DNA from: Omphiscola glabra
Lineage: Eukaryota > Mollusca > Gastropoda > Lymnaeidae
Length of the DNA stretch: 64,000 nt
Assembly (NCBI GenBank): GCA_964017045.1
Contig: OZ024809.1
Location: 992,001 to 1,056,000 of the forward strand
Direction of reading: 5' to 3'
Each line of letters starts with the position of its first letter. The first letter of the stretch is position 1. The notes below the pieces were generated by a model. The model ran no database searches, was not told the DNA's origin, and saw only the letters and a program-made list of their open reading frames with translations. This document shows positions 1 through 12,431 of this stretch, piece by piece. The translations under genes and the position numbers were made by a program.

Positions 1-299
1 AATGCATGAGACAGCAACCCAACCGAGACACATTTAATGCATCACATAACAACCCAGACGAGACACATTTAATGCCTGAGATAGCAACCCAAACGAGACA
101 CATATAATGCATGAGACAGCAACCCAAACGAGACACATATAATGCATGAGACAGCAACCCAAACGAGACACATATAATGCATGAGACAGCAACCCAACCG
201 AGACACATTTAATGCATCACATAACAACCCAACCGAGACACATTCAATGCACCACATAGCAACCCAACCGAGACACATTTAATGGACCACATAGCAACC
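1..299. repeat. Minisatellite, 35-bp unit, about 8 copies
   Basis: Units carry the core cagcaacccaaccgagacac and alternate between two variants (gagacagc and cacataac). The array is cut by the left edge of the window, so its full size is unknown. Confidence 0.93.
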
Positions 300-1096
300 A
301 CCGTGACAGAACATACACAGATGGGTAAGAGATTATAAAGTTCTTGTTTGAAATCACCAATGGCCTTGACAGCGTAACATGCAGTGCACATTATTTAATT
401 TATAGCAACTCAAAACACAATCACACTCAGATACAAACACAGATACACATAACACATTTTTAAAGACCTCTCTATAATTATCGGAATCCTAAACCTGGGG
501 CCCAAGCCTTTTGAGTTTCGTGGGCCCTAAACTGACACAAGAACAGAAGATGTTCATCTTTGCTACAACTGGCACAGAAGATGTTACATCGTTCCATAAT
601 ACATTTAAAAAGCAAACAAATATTAAATAAATCCAATATTCCCAGGCCTAAGCTTGACCGCTAAGCCCATTCTTACACTATTGTGTTGTAACGTAGGCAT
701 GTAAGTCTCTCAGTCGTCTAGTATTACTATATGATATAGGCAGGAAAACGTTCAGGCTCAAGCAATGTGCAGTATAACATGCTGTACATAGAGAGTAGGG
801 GAAACATGAAGCAATATAATACGAACAAGTTTTCAACAGTGGATAGAGAGAGACATTAAGATAGACGTAGCTTATGGAAGTTAACTTAAATAGGAAATCA
901 AACTGTCCAGGCACCGCAGATCAGTAAGTACCAGGAAAGCCGATGAGATTTTTGAAAGACGCATACATACATATGTCGCCAACCTACCCATCCCTCACCC
1001 CCGACCCCGGCACCCCACTTTCACACCCCATTTGTCTGGACGTTTTCTCAGCTTCCTTCATCGATTATAAATAGATCTTGGAACTCCTTGAGACGT
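300..1096. other. Single-copy AT-rich stretch, no gene seen
   Basis: No tandem structure, coding signal or recognisable element was found. Short open frames here have no domain or splice context. Confidence 0.5.
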
Positions 1097-1450
1097 GGTG
1101 GCTATTTACTGTTGTGTAAAACTCGCACACGGATGGCTATTTACTAATGTGTGAAGCTCACACAGTGATGGCTATTTACTGTTATGTAAAACTCACACAG
1201 TGATGGCTATTTACTAATGTGTGAAGCTCACACAGTGATGGGCAATTACTGTTATGTAAAACTCACACAGTGATGGCTATTTACTGTTGTGTAAAGCTAA
1301 AACAATGACGAATATTTGCTGTACCGTAAAGCGCACATAATGATAACTATTTGCTGTGCTGTAAAGCACTCGTAGTGATGGCTATTTGCTGAGCTGTAAA
1401 GCGCACATAGTGATGGCTATTTGCTGTACTGTAAAGCGCACATAGTGATA
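1097..1450. repeat. Minisatellite, 35-bp unit, about 10 copies
   Basis: The core gatggctatttactaatg recurs every 35 bp (for example at 1099, 1134 and 1169). The rightmost copies are the most diverged (gctatttgctgtactg), so turnover seems concentrated at the left. Confidence 0.9.
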
Positions 1451-1591
1451 TCCACTGTGGTTTTGTTCGCAGATTAAAGCCATTGGATGTGATGTAACGT
1501 AAAACACATAAGAGAAAGGTGTGCCATAGGGACAGAATGTAAAACAGAAATGGTGAAAGGTAACGTTTTGGCTGTCTAGGCTGACTAGGCC

Positions 1592-1736
1592 GTTTAGGCT
1601 GTCAATGAAGGTGTGAGGCTGGAGAAGATTTAGGCTGTCAATGAAGGTGTGAGGATGGAGAACATTTAGGCTGTCAATGAAGGTATGAGGGTGGAGAAGA
1701 TTTAGGCTGTCAATGAAGGTGTGAGGGTGGAGAAGA
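1592..1736. repeat. Minisatellite, 36-bp unit, 4 copies
   Basis: Four near-identical copies carry the core aggctgtcaatgaaggtg. The block before it (1565-1590) holds degenerate relatives of the same start. Confidence 0.88.
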
Positions 1737-2456
1737 TACTTGAACTTAGAGGTCCACTAAAAGCGTCTTTGAGAAAACATAGGTTTAGAGTTAGACAGCT
1801 TTTTAAACCTTTTTTTCTTTAAAAAATAAAAAGATATAGTCTGTTGCCCCCGGGGATGGGGAATATTTCCACTTACCCTTTTTCAGGGCACCTGCGAATG
1901 CGTAAGGGCTACTAGGTATCAACAAGATATGCAAAACAGTGGGTAACACGAGAACAGATGCAAGGCGCATGATTTGATGGACTAGTAAGTTAAAAATATG
2001 CACAAGATTTTAAAAAAATAGAAGCAACCATAATTTTGTTTCCACTACTATAAAGGTTTTAGATCCTGAATTTGTCTCAATGCGGATTAGAAAAAAGAGC
2101 AGAGTTTTTCCTAACAATCTATTTGTACAAAAATAGAGATGATTAGAGAGAACATCAGTTACAACTGAAAGAGATAGATAGAGAGTCTGAATGTGTTGTC
2201 CCTTGTAACGCAAGTGTTGCTTAGCTCACATAACTAGCGAACTCAACTTCATTCAAAGGCAGGGCGGGCGATATTGCATTTGATGTTCGTGTCATCGCCT
2301 ACAGAGGCGTAGCTAGGGTTAGTGCCACCCTAGGGCAGTCCAAACGTGTCTTATCATTTTAAATTTAATGACTTGAGCAGTAAAAACAAGGCAAACAATG
2401 CCAGGCAATGCCTTGAGCCGGAAAAAAAACAAAACTGGGCGGGAAGGAAAGCTTCA
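1737..2456. other. Single-copy stretch, no gene seen
   Basis: Ordinary AT-rich sequence. At about 2300-2330 there is a motif, aggcgtagctagggttag, that resembles ends of dispersed repeats, but no matching second end was found. Confidence 0.45.
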
Positions 2457-2540
2457 TGAATAGTAGTCAGTCTTCATAGAGAGTAGCCAGTGTTCATAGA
2501 GAGTAGCCAGTGATCATAGAAAGTAGACAGTGTTCATAAG
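2457..2540. repeat. Minisatellite, 20-bp unit, 4 copies
   Basis: Four copies of the 20-bp unit tcatagagagtagccagtgt directly precede the 28-bp array. Confidence 0.85.
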
Positions 2541-2879
2541 GGTCACCGTAAGATGTCAAACACCAATGGGTCACCTTAAGATGTCAAACACCAATGGGTC
2601 ACCATAAGATGTCAAACACCAATGGGTCACCGTAAGATGTCAAACACCAATGGGTCACCGTAAGATGTCAAACACCAATGGGTCGCCGTAAGATGTCAAA
2701 CACCAATGGGTCGCCGTAAGATGTCAAACACCAATGGGTCACCGTAAGATGTCAAACACCAATGGGTCACCTTATGATGTCAAACACCAATGGGTCACCG
2801 TAAGATGTCAAACACCAATGGGTCACCGTAAGATGTCAAACACCAATGGGTCACCGTAAGATGTCAAACACCAATGGGT
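2538..2879. repeat. Minisatellite, 28-bp unit, 12 copies
   Basis: Twelve copies of a unit with the core gtaagatgtcaaacacc. Copies differ by only one or two bases, so the array is young or homogenised. Confidence 0.95.
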
Positions 2880-3144
2880 TGCTGTACAGTGTTTGGAGCT
2901 AGACACATTCAGTGGTCTTTCAATTTTTTTTTTTTTTAAATGTTCAATTGCATACACATTAATTTAACTTTCCATCTTTCTATTTGAAGGAACTGAATGA
3001 AAACAACTTCTGTTTAATAGAAACATCCCATAAATTCTTTATTTCCAGACGTTACGAAGTTAAAGGATTGGAATATCAAACTTTTTTTTTTATGTCTTAA
3101 AATCATTGATTGATTCATCGTGTGCTTAATCTGTATAGACAAAG

Positions 3145-3408
3145 TCTCAGACCGGACTTGATATCAAACAATTGATACGACTCAATGCATCCTTGGTGTC
3201 ACTACGGTCTGCCGAGATCTCAGACCAGACTTGATATCAAACAATCGATACGACTCGATGCATCCTTGGTGTCACTACGGTCTGCCGAGATCTCAGAACA
3301 GACTTGATATCAAACAATCGATACGACTCAATGCATCCTGGTTTCACTACGGTCTGCCGGGATCTCAACCCAGACTTGATATCAAACAATCGATACGACT
3401 CAATTCAT
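3145..3408. repeat. Tandem repeat, 72-73-bp unit, 3.6 copies
   Basis: The core gacttgatatcaaacaatc recurs at 72-73-bp spacing. The last partial copy runs directly into the 19-bp array that follows. Confidence 0.92.
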
Positions 3409-4368
3409 CCCAACACACATGGCTGGTCTCAACACACATGGATGGTCTTAACACACATGGATCGTCTTAACACACATGGATCGTCCCAACACACATGGAT
3501 CGTCCCAACACACATGGATCGTCTCAACACACAGGGATCGTCTCAACGCACATGTATCGTCTCAACGCACATGTATCGTCCCAACGCACATGGATCGTCC
3601 CAACGCACATGGATCGTCCCAACGCACATGGATCGTCTCAACACACATTGATGGTCTCAACACACATGGATGGTCTCAGCACACATGGATCGTCCCAACA
3701 CACATGGATCGTCTCAACACACATTGATCGTCTTAACACACATGGATCATCCCAAAACACATGGATCGTCTCAACACACATGGATCGTCCCAACACACAT
3801 GGATCGTCCCAACACACATGGATCGTCTCAACACACATGGATCGTCCCAACACACATGGATCGTCACTACATACATGGATGGTCTCAACACACATGGATC
3901 GTCTCAACACACATGGATCGTTTCAACACACATGGATCGTCTCAACACACATGGATGGTCTCAACACACATGGATGGTCTCAACACACATGGATGGTCTT
4001 AACACACATGGATCGTCTTAACAAACATGGATGGTCTCAACACACAGGGATCGTCTCAACGCACATGGATCGTCTCAACGCACATGTATCGTCCCAACGC
4101 ACATGGATCTTCTTAACGCACATGGATGGTCTCAACACACATTGATGGTCTCAACACACATGGATCGTCTCAACACACATGGATCGTCCCAGCACACATG
4201 GATCGTCTCAACACACATGGATCGTCTCAACACACATGGATCGTCTCAACACATATGGATCGTCCCAACACACATGGATCGTCCCAACACACATGGATCC
4301 TCTCAACACACGTGGATGGTCTCAACACGCGTGGATGGTCTCAACACACATGGATCGTCTTAACATCG
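3409..4368. repeat. Minisatellite, 19-bp unit, about 50 copies
   Basis: About 50 copies of catggatcgtctcaacaca with a few recurrent variants (gatggtctc, atcgtccc, gcacat). The open frames on both strands across this block are products of the repeat, because 19 bp cycles through all three frames. Confidence 0.96.
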
Positions 4369-4445
4369 GGAAACACTGTGTAATAGTGTAATGAACAAAT
4401 ATGCAAGAACCGAAATGTCACGCCTTTAGCTTTGGATACGCCACC

Positions 4446-4590
4446 GATTTCCAATGTTTAGCTCACATACATTTCCTTATTGTAAGGACTCAAACCCATG
4501 GCTTAAAGCTCATGTATCGAGTTCCAATATTTAGCTCACATATATTTCCTTATTGTAAGGATTCAAACGCATGGCTTAATGCTCCTGTAA
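4446..4590. repeat. Tandem duplication, 72-bp unit, 2 copies
   Basis: Two copies, with tagctcac at 4460 and 4532, share the core atttccttattgtaagga. Confidence 0.8.
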
Positions 4591-5070
4591 AGCAATCTTC
4601 TATCCTCACTATCCATGAGTGTAAAAACCATGATCTTCAAACCAACATTCTCAAATAAGTTGCCTTCCTGGCTACAATCGATCAACACGAAGGGAAATGA
4701 GAAATTCCTCCAAGATTGAAAGGGAAAAGCGCCGAAAGCTACTGGTCTTCCTGAATGTCTCCTATATTTAGAGTCGAGTGACAGGGTATTAGTCTCAATG
4801 CGAAGGTTAAATTTTGATGAAATCACCCGCCAAAAGCCGCTCACCGCCGCTAATTTGCTGTCTTCTGACACGTCATCCAACAGAGGGACCGGGGAGGGAA
4901 ACGTGTGTGTTGGAATAGGTACATTTTCACATAGATGCAAGTATCATGTGGTAAACTGTGTTACAATAGGTGGGTTTGTTTTAAAACGGTGCAACTCTAA
5001 ACGGTGGTCCAAGTCTGGTACCGGTCCGCATAACGTGAATTATTCTAAAAGATATAAATAACATTACATT
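4591..5070. other. Single-copy stretch with overlapping open frames, no supported gene
   Basis: Open frames of 85-125 codons overlap on both strands, but none shows a recognisable domain, coding bias or splice context. I do not call a gene. Confidence 0.4.
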
Positions 5071-5222
5071 TAACGGCCATCGGCCTCTGAGAAAATGGTG
5101 AATATTTCTGCCAGTCGGACCTCGGCCATCGGCCTCTGACTAAATGTTGAATATTTCTGCCAGTCCGTCCTGGGCCATCGGCCTCTGACAAAATGGTGAA
5201 TATTTCTGCCAGTCCGTCCTAC
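5070..5222. repeat. Tandem repeat, 49-bp unit, 3 copies
   Basis: Copies start with ggccatcggcctctga at 5075, 5124 and 5173. Confidence 0.9.
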
Positions 5223-5287
5223 TGAGAAGTTTGACAAGCCCCTTCTTTAAAAGACTTGCACTCGTACTCGCATTGGCTGACTAATCC

Positions 5288-5645
5288 AGAGTGTTGGGTT
5301 GTTAATCAGACTTGGTTGACTGGCACATAGTGCTGGGTTGTTAATCAGCCTTGGCTGACTGGTTCAGAGTGCTGGTTTGTTAATCAGCCTTGGTTGACTG
5401 GTTCAGAGTGCTGGGTTGTTAATCAGCCTTGGTTGACTGGCACATAGTGCTGGGTTGTTAATCAGCCTTGGTTGACTGGTTCAGAGTGCTGGTTTGTTAA
5501 TCAGCCTTGGTTGACTGGTTCAGAATGCTGGTTTGTTAATCAGCCTAGGTTGACTGGTTCAGAGTGCTGGGTTGTTAATCAGCCTTGGTTGACTGGCACA
5601 TAGTGCTGGGTTGTTAATAAGCCTTGGTTGACTGATACAGAGTTC
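5288..5645. repeat. Minisatellite, 39-bp unit, about 9 copies
   Basis: The core tgctgggttgttaatcagcc alternates between two 3' variants (ggcacatag and ggttcagag). Confidence 0.93.
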
Positions 5646-6308
5646 TACGTTGTCCACTGGACTAGCACTCGGTACTGGATTGTCCACCAGCCTTATACAC
5701 TAATTATGTATACTGTAGATCTTCTCTACTACACAATAACTGTAATACGTACAAGAAAGTCCTTGATGTAGCTACTAACGCAATGTCAATACTGCTTCAA
5801 AGTCGTTCATTTATGACACGCTTTCTTTAGGTTAAATCTTGCATTTCCATTTAGACCTACCGGTAATTACCACCCCCCCTCCCACCGACTCAATGACAAT
5901 ACAGCCCTTCATGATCAATATAACCACTGACACTTGAGTGACTTTTGCGACTCAAATATTGCATCTCAATCTTAAATCACTGCCAGATATCCATTTGAGC
6001 TGAAACGTGCACACTTGCGCACCGCGCGTCCATGAACTCAATGTTCTTTACAAATCGCCAAGACTTACACTTACACGCAGCGATATCACTAACTTCATTC
6101 AACTTGTCAAGATCATGATCGACGTGGGCATCCAACAGTAATGCAGGGCAGTTATGTGAATTCATATGTTAAATAATCTGTGTCATAACAGGTGTGTCAC
6201 ATAACACTTACATGTGCAAATGTATTGGGGGACATTTATTTCATACTTTATAGTGCATTTTTTAAAAAGAAAAAGCGTGTTTTTAAAAAAGTATTTTTAT
6301 CTTGTTTT
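5646..6308. other. Single-copy stretch, no gene seen
   Basis: AT-rich sequence. The last part, near 6309, begins the flank that is duplicated again at 6823. Confidence 0.45.
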
Positions 6309-6760
6309 TCACATTTATGTAATACAATTATTATCTACTTTTGGTAACTGAACTACAGAAGGGAGTCGAACGTTTGCGAGGGAGTCGAACGTTTGCGAGG
6401 GTGTCGAACGTTTGCGAGGGAGTCGAACGTTTGCGAGTGAGTCGAACGTTTGCGAGGGAGTCGAACGTTTGCGAGGGAGTCGAACGTTTTCCAGGGAGTC
6501 GAACGTTTGCGAGGAAGTCGAACGTTTGCGAGGGAGTCGAACGTTTGCGAGGGAGTCGAAAGTTTTCACGGGAGTCGAAGGTTTGCGAGGGAGTCGAACG
6601 TTTGCGAGGGAGTCGAAAGTTTGCGAGGGAGTCGAACGTTTGCGAGGCAGTCGAACGTTTGCGAGGGAGTCGAACGTTTGTAGAATAGTCGAACTTGTAA
6701 AGCATTATTTATGTATGGTGTGTTGAGGGTGGGAGTCGTGGGAACGTCTAGCACAACAGC
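6309..6760. repeat. Segmental duplication, left copy, containing a 19-bp array
   Basis: A flank starting with cacatttatgtaatacaa, about 17 copies of gggagtcgaacgtttgcga (6357-6690) and a tail (cgtgggaacgtctagcac) are repeated in the same order at 6823-7258. This copy has fewer changes in the tail and keeps the uninterrupted site gtctagca at 6746-6753, where the right copy carries a mobile element. Confidence 0.9.
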
Positions 6761-6822
6761 TTCTGGTTGTATCATTCTTGGGATATGGTCAGACCGTCTA
6801 CCACAACAGCTTCAGGTTGTGT

Positions 6823-7094
6823 CACATTTATGTAATACAATTAATATCTACTTTTGGTAACTGAACTACCGAAGGGAGTCGAACGTTTGCGAGGGAGTCG
6901 AACGTTTGCTAGAGAGTCGAACGTTTGCGAGAGAGTCGAACGTTTGCCAGGGAGTAGAAAGTTTGCGAGGCAGTCGAACGTTTGTGAGGGAGTCGAAAGT
7001 TTGCGAGGGAGTCGAACGTTTGTAGAATAGTGGAACTTGTAAAGCCTTATTTATGTATGATGTGTTAGGGTGGGAGTCGTGGGAACGTCTAGCA
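6823..7094. repeat. Segmental duplication, right copy, with shorter 19-bp array
   Basis: Same flank and tail as 6309-6760, but with only about 8 of the 19-bp units (6872-7025). It is interrupted at 7095 by a short hAT-like element. Confidence 0.9.
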
Positions 7095-7250
7095 CAGCGG
7101 TTCTCAACCTGTGTCGCCTAAGACCATCTGAAAACACATATGCTCTACAGTTATGAAGCAGCAACGAAGATAATTTAATGGCTGTGGGGTCGCCACAACA
7201 TCAGGAACTGTATTAGATGGTCGCGGCATTAGGAAGGTTGAGAACCACTG
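7095..7250. mobile_element. Short non-autonomous hAT-like element, 156 bp
   Basis: The terminal inverted repeats are CAGCGGTTCTCAACCT and its complement. The flanking 8-bp duplications are gtctagca (7087-7094) and gtctagct (7251-7258). The left copy of the surrounding duplication holds the unoccupied site. It has no coding capacity and is in the same family as 43659-43855. Confidence 0.92.
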
Positions 7251-7258
7251 GTCTAGCT

Positions 7259-7490
7259 CAACAGCTTCTGGTTGTGTCATTCTTGGGATATGTTCAGAAC
7301 GTCTACAACAACAGCTTCTGGTTGTGTCATTCTTGGGATATGTTTAGAACGTCTACCACAACAGCTTCTGGTTGTGTCATTCTTGGGATATGATTAGAAC
7401 GTCTACCACAACAGCTTCTGGTTGTGTCATTCTTGGGATATGTTCAGGACGTCTACCACAACAGCTTCTGCTTGTGTCATTCTTGGGATA
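7259..7490. repeat. Minisatellite, 50-bp unit, about 4.6 copies
   Basis: The core acagcttctggttgtgtcat recurs at 50-bp spacing. One and a half more copies lie at 6757-6822, between the two halves of the segmental duplication. Confidence 0.92.
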
Positions 7491-7799
7491 GGTTAAAGAA
7501 TGATGTCGGCAATTTCGTTTTTTTCCCCCGAACATGTTTACAATGTGTTATCCGGATTTGGTTGGAGTGTGAGCAATATTTACACGAGGCTTATGCCCTG
7601 ACCGTCCGGTAACACGGTGTACTTCCCGCAAGAGCCCAAGAACTAGATGATTGGAGCTATCAACCCTTATTACTGTCATACAGTGCTCAACACTGCTTCA
7701 TTAACTCGTCCGAAATATCCGGTGGTCAAGCCTTGGTCGTCTCGGTGTTTCCGGTGGCGTGTGTGAGCGGTGTGCTCATCGGGGTTAAGAGCGGGTCAT
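7491..7799. other. Single-copy stretch, no gene seen
   Basis: Mixed-composition sequence with no repeat, domain or splice signal that I can support. Confidence 0.4.
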
Positions 7800-8035
7800 G
7801 GAATGGCTCATGGATTTATGAATGAAGTGGTGAGGCAATGTGGTTACGGTTCATGTGTTTATGAGTGAAGTGGTGAGGTAGTGTGGCTATAGTTTATGAG
7901 TGAAGTGGTGAGGCAGTGTGGCTATAGTTTATGAGGGAAGTGGTGAGGCAGTGTGGCAATGGCCACGGATTTGTGAGGGAAGCGGTAAGGTAGTGTGGCT
8001 ATGGTTCATGAGTTTATGAGTGAAGTGGTGAGGCT
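7800..8035. repeat. Irregular minisatellite, 35-45-bp unit, about 6 copies
   Basis: Built on gagtgaagtggtgaggcag, with variable linkers between copies. Confidence 0.82.
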
Positions 8036-8291
8036 ATTGAGGTCCAACCAAGGCATTTCATCGCTTCACAATATCCCATTGCAGGCTAAGTTTCCAAGAG
8101 AAAGATATAAAGCTTGTCAAATGTCACCCACGCGTTGAAGAGGGGGGAAAGAAGGGTGGAGGTCATGTGACTGCCAGGCTGTTGGCTTGATAAAACGTTA
8201 TTTTTTAAACTCGAAATTTCAGTTGTAAAAATAATAACTCGGAATTCTGTGGTTTTTTAAAGTTCACATCTTTTAATTATTAATTACTTCA

Positions 8292-10660
8292 ACCCAGTGA
8301 CGGATAGGTTAGTGTTCAACAATGAGTTCAACAGATAGGATTGTATTCAATAATGAGTTCAACAGATAGGCTGGCATTCAATAAAGAGTTCACTCGATAG
8401 GTTGGCATTCAATAATGAGTTCAACTGATAGGCTGACATTCAATAATGAGTTCAACTGATAGGCTGGCATTCAATAATGAGTTCATTTGATAGGTTGGCA
8501 TTCAATAATGAGTTCATTTGATAGGTTGGCATTCAATAATAAGTTCAACATATAGGATTGTATTCAATAATGAGTTCAACTGATAGGCTGGCATTCAATA
8601 ATGAGTTCAACTGATAGGCTGACATTCAATAATGAGTTCAACTGATAGGCTGACATTCAATAATGAGTTCAACTGATAGGCTGACATTCAATAATGAGTT
8701 CAACTGATAGGCTGACATTCAATAATGAGTTCAACTGATAGGCTGACATTCAATAATGAGTTCAACTGATAGGCTGACATTCAATAATGAGTTCAACTGA
8801 TAGGCTGGCATTCAATAATGAGTTCATTTGATAGGTTGGCATTCAATAATGAGTTCATTTGATAGGTTGGCATTCAATAATAAGTTCAACATATAGGATT
8901 GTATTCAATAATGAGTTCAACTGATAGGCTGGCATTCAATAAAGAGTTCACTCGATAGGTTGGCATTCAATAATGAGTTCAACTGATAGGCTGGCATTCA
9001 ATAAAGAGTTCACTCGATAGGTTGGCATTCAATAATGAGTTCATTTGATAGGTTGGCATTCAATAATGAGTTCAACTGATAGGCTGGCATTCAATAATGA
9101 GTTCAACTGATAGGCTGGCATTCAATAATGAGTTCAACTGATAGGCTGACATTCAATAATGAGTTCAACTGATAGGCTGGCATTCAATAATGAGTTCAAC
9201 TGATAGGCTGGCATTCAATAATGAGTTCAACTGATAGGCTGACATTCAATAATGAGTTCAACTGATAGGCTGACATTCAATAATGAGTTCAACTGATAGG
9301 CTGACATTCAATAATGAGTTCAACTGATAGGCTGACATTCAATAATGAGTTCAACTGATAGGCTGACATTCAATAATGAGTTCAACTGATAGGCTGACAT
9401 TCAATAATGAGTTCAACTGATAGGCTGACATTCAATAATGAGTTCAACTGATAGGCTGGCATTCAATAATGAGTTCATTTGATAGGTTGGCATTCAATAA
9501 TGAGTTCATTTGATAGGTTGGCATTCAATAATAAGTTCAACATATAGGATTGTATTCAATAATGAGTTCAACTGATAGGCTGGCATTCAATAAAGAGTTC
9601 ACTCGATAGGTTGGCATTCAATAATGAGTTCAACTGATAGGCTGGCATTCAATAAAGAGTTCACTCGATAGGTTGGCATTCAATAATGAGTTCATTTGAT
9701 AGGTTGGCATTCAATAATGAGTTCAACTGATAGGCTGGCATTCAATAATGAGTTCAACTGATAGGCTGGCATTCAATAATGAGTTCAACTGATAGGCTGA
9801 CATTCAATAATGAGTTCAACTGATAGGCTGGCATTCAATAATGAGTTCAACTGATAGGCTGGCATTCAATAATCAGTTCAACTGATAGGCTGACATTCAA
9901 TAATGAGTTCAACTGATAGGCTGACATTCAATAATGAGTTCAACTGATAGGCTGACATTCAATAATGAGTTCAACTGATAGGCTGACATTCAATAATGAG
10001 TTCAACTGATAGGCTGGCATTCAATAATGAGTTCAACTGATAGGCTGACATTCAATAATGAGTTCAACTGATAGGCTGACATTCAATAATGAGTTCAACT
10101 GATAGGCTGGCATTCAATAATGAGTTCAACTGATAGGCTGACATTCAATAATGAGTTCAACTGATAGGCTGGCATTCAATAATGAGTTCAACTGATAGGC
10201 TGGCATTCAATAATGAGTTCAACTGATAGGCTGACATTCAATAATGAGTTCAACTGATAGGCTGGCATTCAATAATGAGTTCAACTGATAGGCTGACATT
10301 CAATAATGAGTTCAACTGATAGGCTGACATTCAATAATGAGTTCAACTGATAGGCTGACATTCAATAATGAGTTCAACTGATAGGCTGGCATTCAATAAT
10401 GAGTTCAACTGATAGGCTGGCATTCAATAATCAGTTCAACTGATAGGCTGACATTCAATAATGAGTTCAACTGATAGGCTGGCATTCAATAATGAGTTCA
10501 ACTGATAGGCTGGCATTCAATAATGAGTTCAACTGATAGGCTGACATTCAATAATGAGTTCAACTGATAGGCTGGCATTCAATAATGAGTTCAACTGATA
10601 GGCTGGCATTCAATAATCAGTTCAACTGATAGGCTGGCATTCAATAATGAGTTCAACTGC
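8292..10660. repeat. Large 31-bp satellite array, about 76 copies, with higher-order structure
   Basis: Consensus core aatgagttcaactgataggc. Variant units (aagttcaacatataggat, gagttcactcgatagg, gagttcatttgatagg) recur as blocks. The rare aacatatagg unit sits at about 8540, 8881 and 9532, which is 11 and 21 units apart, so long blocks of units were copied together. No open frame of note crosses it. Confidence 0.97.
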
Positions 10661-10742
10661 GTGGTCTTTTCTCTTAAAGCTGGGCGTGATTCGTTAGTTG
10701 AGTAAAAACTTAAACACTTAAATTTTTTTGCTTCGATCTAAA

Positions 10743-11012
10743 ATTGCCCACCTTGGCCTCCGATGTCCATGAACTCTTCTATCAACCCACCTTGGCCTCC
10801 GATGTCCATGAACTCTTCAATCAACCCACCTTGGCCTCCGATGTCCATGAACTCTTCTATCAACCCACCTTGACCTCCTATGTCCATGAACTCTTCTATC
10901 AACCCACCTTGACCTCCGATGTCCTTGAACTCTTCTATCAACCCACCTTGACCTCCGATGTCCATGAACTCCCCTTTCAAACGACCATACCTAAGATGTC
11001 CATGAACTCTTA
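10743..11012. repeat. Minisatellite, 39-bp unit, about 6.5 copies
   Basis: The core gatgtccatgaactcttcta recurs every 39 bp. Because 39 is a multiple of 3, both strands stay open, but the peptide is purely periodic. Confidence 0.94.
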
Positions 11013-11139
11013 GGAATAAACAGTATATCAATTTTAAAATGTATAGCTCCCCAAACTGATCATAGGCGTAATGATGTTAATTTTGGACCCGGAAGTCACT
11101 GTCACTTTTATGGCCGCCGGATTATGATCATTAATGAAG

Positions 11140-11305
11140 TTAATGTCACACCACAACCAGGAGGGGGGCGGTCACACTACAACCAGAAGGGGGGGCGGTC
11201 ACACTACAACCAGGAGGGGGGCGGTCACACTACAACCAGGAGGGGGGCGGTCACACCACAACCAGGAGGGGGCGGTCACACCACAACCAGGAGGGGGGTG
11301 GGCGG
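11140..11305. repeat. Minisatellite, 26-27-bp unit, about 6 copies
   Basis: G-rich unit with core cggtcacactacaaccagga. Confidence 0.9.
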
Positions 11306-11517
11306 TCATGTGATTAGCGTTATTCTATTAAAGACTAATAGTTTTATTCGGGATATCACAATGTTTCCTAAAGGAACACAGCGGGTGGTAGTGCACCCCA
11401 GACTCAGAAACTGACCACGACATTTTGGTTTGTTCGAATGGTTGACCCCTAATGATGATGCACGCTGGAATATTAAACGGACTACGAACTCAAGACTTTG
11501 TCTCTACTTGGTGATTT

Positions 11518-11534
11518 GGGGGGGGGGGGGGGGG
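11518..11534 (+). repeat. Homopolymer, 17 G
   Basis: An uninterrupted run of 17 G. Similar runs occur at 19723-19739 (17 G), 28898-28913 (16 G), 38851-38868 (18 C) and 48458-48471 (14 C). Lengths may be unreliable in the assembly. Confidence 0.9.
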
Positions 11535-11644
11535 TGCTGGTGCAGGAAGGCGTTCAATATTTCCATGTCACTCATGTCACACCACATCTGAATGTCTGGA
11601 CTAGACTTAAAGGGTTAAAGATCGCATGAATCTTTGCGTGGTGG

Positions 11645-12012
11645 TGAGTATCAGACATCTTATCACACAACATGCCAAGTTATATATATAAATTTGTTCC
11701 AAGTATCAGACATCATATCACAAAACATTCCAAGTTATATATATAAATTTGTTCCAAGTATCAGACATTATATCACAAAACATGCCAAGTTATATATGTA
11801 TAAATGTGTTCCAAGTATCAGACATCATATCACAAAACATGCCAAGTTATATATATTCAAATTTGTTCCAAGTATCAGACATCATATCACACAACATGCC
11901 AAGTTATATATATAAATGTGTTCCAAGTTTCAGACAACATATCACAAAACATGCCAAGTTATATATATAAATGTGTTCCAAGTTTTAGACAACATATCAC
12001 AAAACATTCCAG
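11645..12012. repeat. Minisatellite, 55-bp unit, about 6.7 copies
   Basis: The core cagacatcatatcacaaaac is followed by an alternating purine-pyrimidine block (tatatata) in each copy. Confidence 0.94.
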
Positions 12013-12431
12013 GTTGTCACTGGAAAAGTGCCAGTCTACTAAAACCAGACGCCAGTGGATTTGAGAGTATTCATGTAGTACGCAATTTAATGAACATTTT
12101 CAACCTCGTTCAGTCTGTCCAAACCAGACAAACGTTCACCCAGATCTGCACCACGTTCGACCTTCACCTACGTCACGTATATGATTTATCTACAATCTCC
12201 TTGTTCAACCAATGTCTGTACGTATGTAAAGGACCTTGACTTGTCACCCGCTCACTGCACATATCTTATGACCTTGACCGTTCGCCCGCTCACTCAGTCA
12301 ATAAGCTTACTTCTTTGTCTAGATTTTGTCTGGCAACAGTGTACGAATGCTCAATAACGGCTACGGAACAGGTTAACACTTTTTCCCACCCACGTCTTCC
12401 CTTTTCTCGTACTCTCATAACTGTAGATTGA
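12013..12431. other. Single-copy stretch, no gene seen
   Basis: No recognisable element or coding exon. Confidence 0.4.

Noticed and set aside
2538..2879. CRISPR-like array (28-bp repeats)
   Set aside because: Repeats are head to tail with no unique spacers, no leader or cas genes, and the window is eukaryotic.
3231..4383. Overlapping open frames, up to 216 codons, in the 19-bp array
   Set aside because: The 19-bp unit has no stop in several frames and cycles through all of them. Purely periodic peptide.
4563..5061. Possible small gene in overlapping open frames
   Set aside because: Neither strand shows a domain, consistent codon use or splice context; frames of this length occur by chance here.
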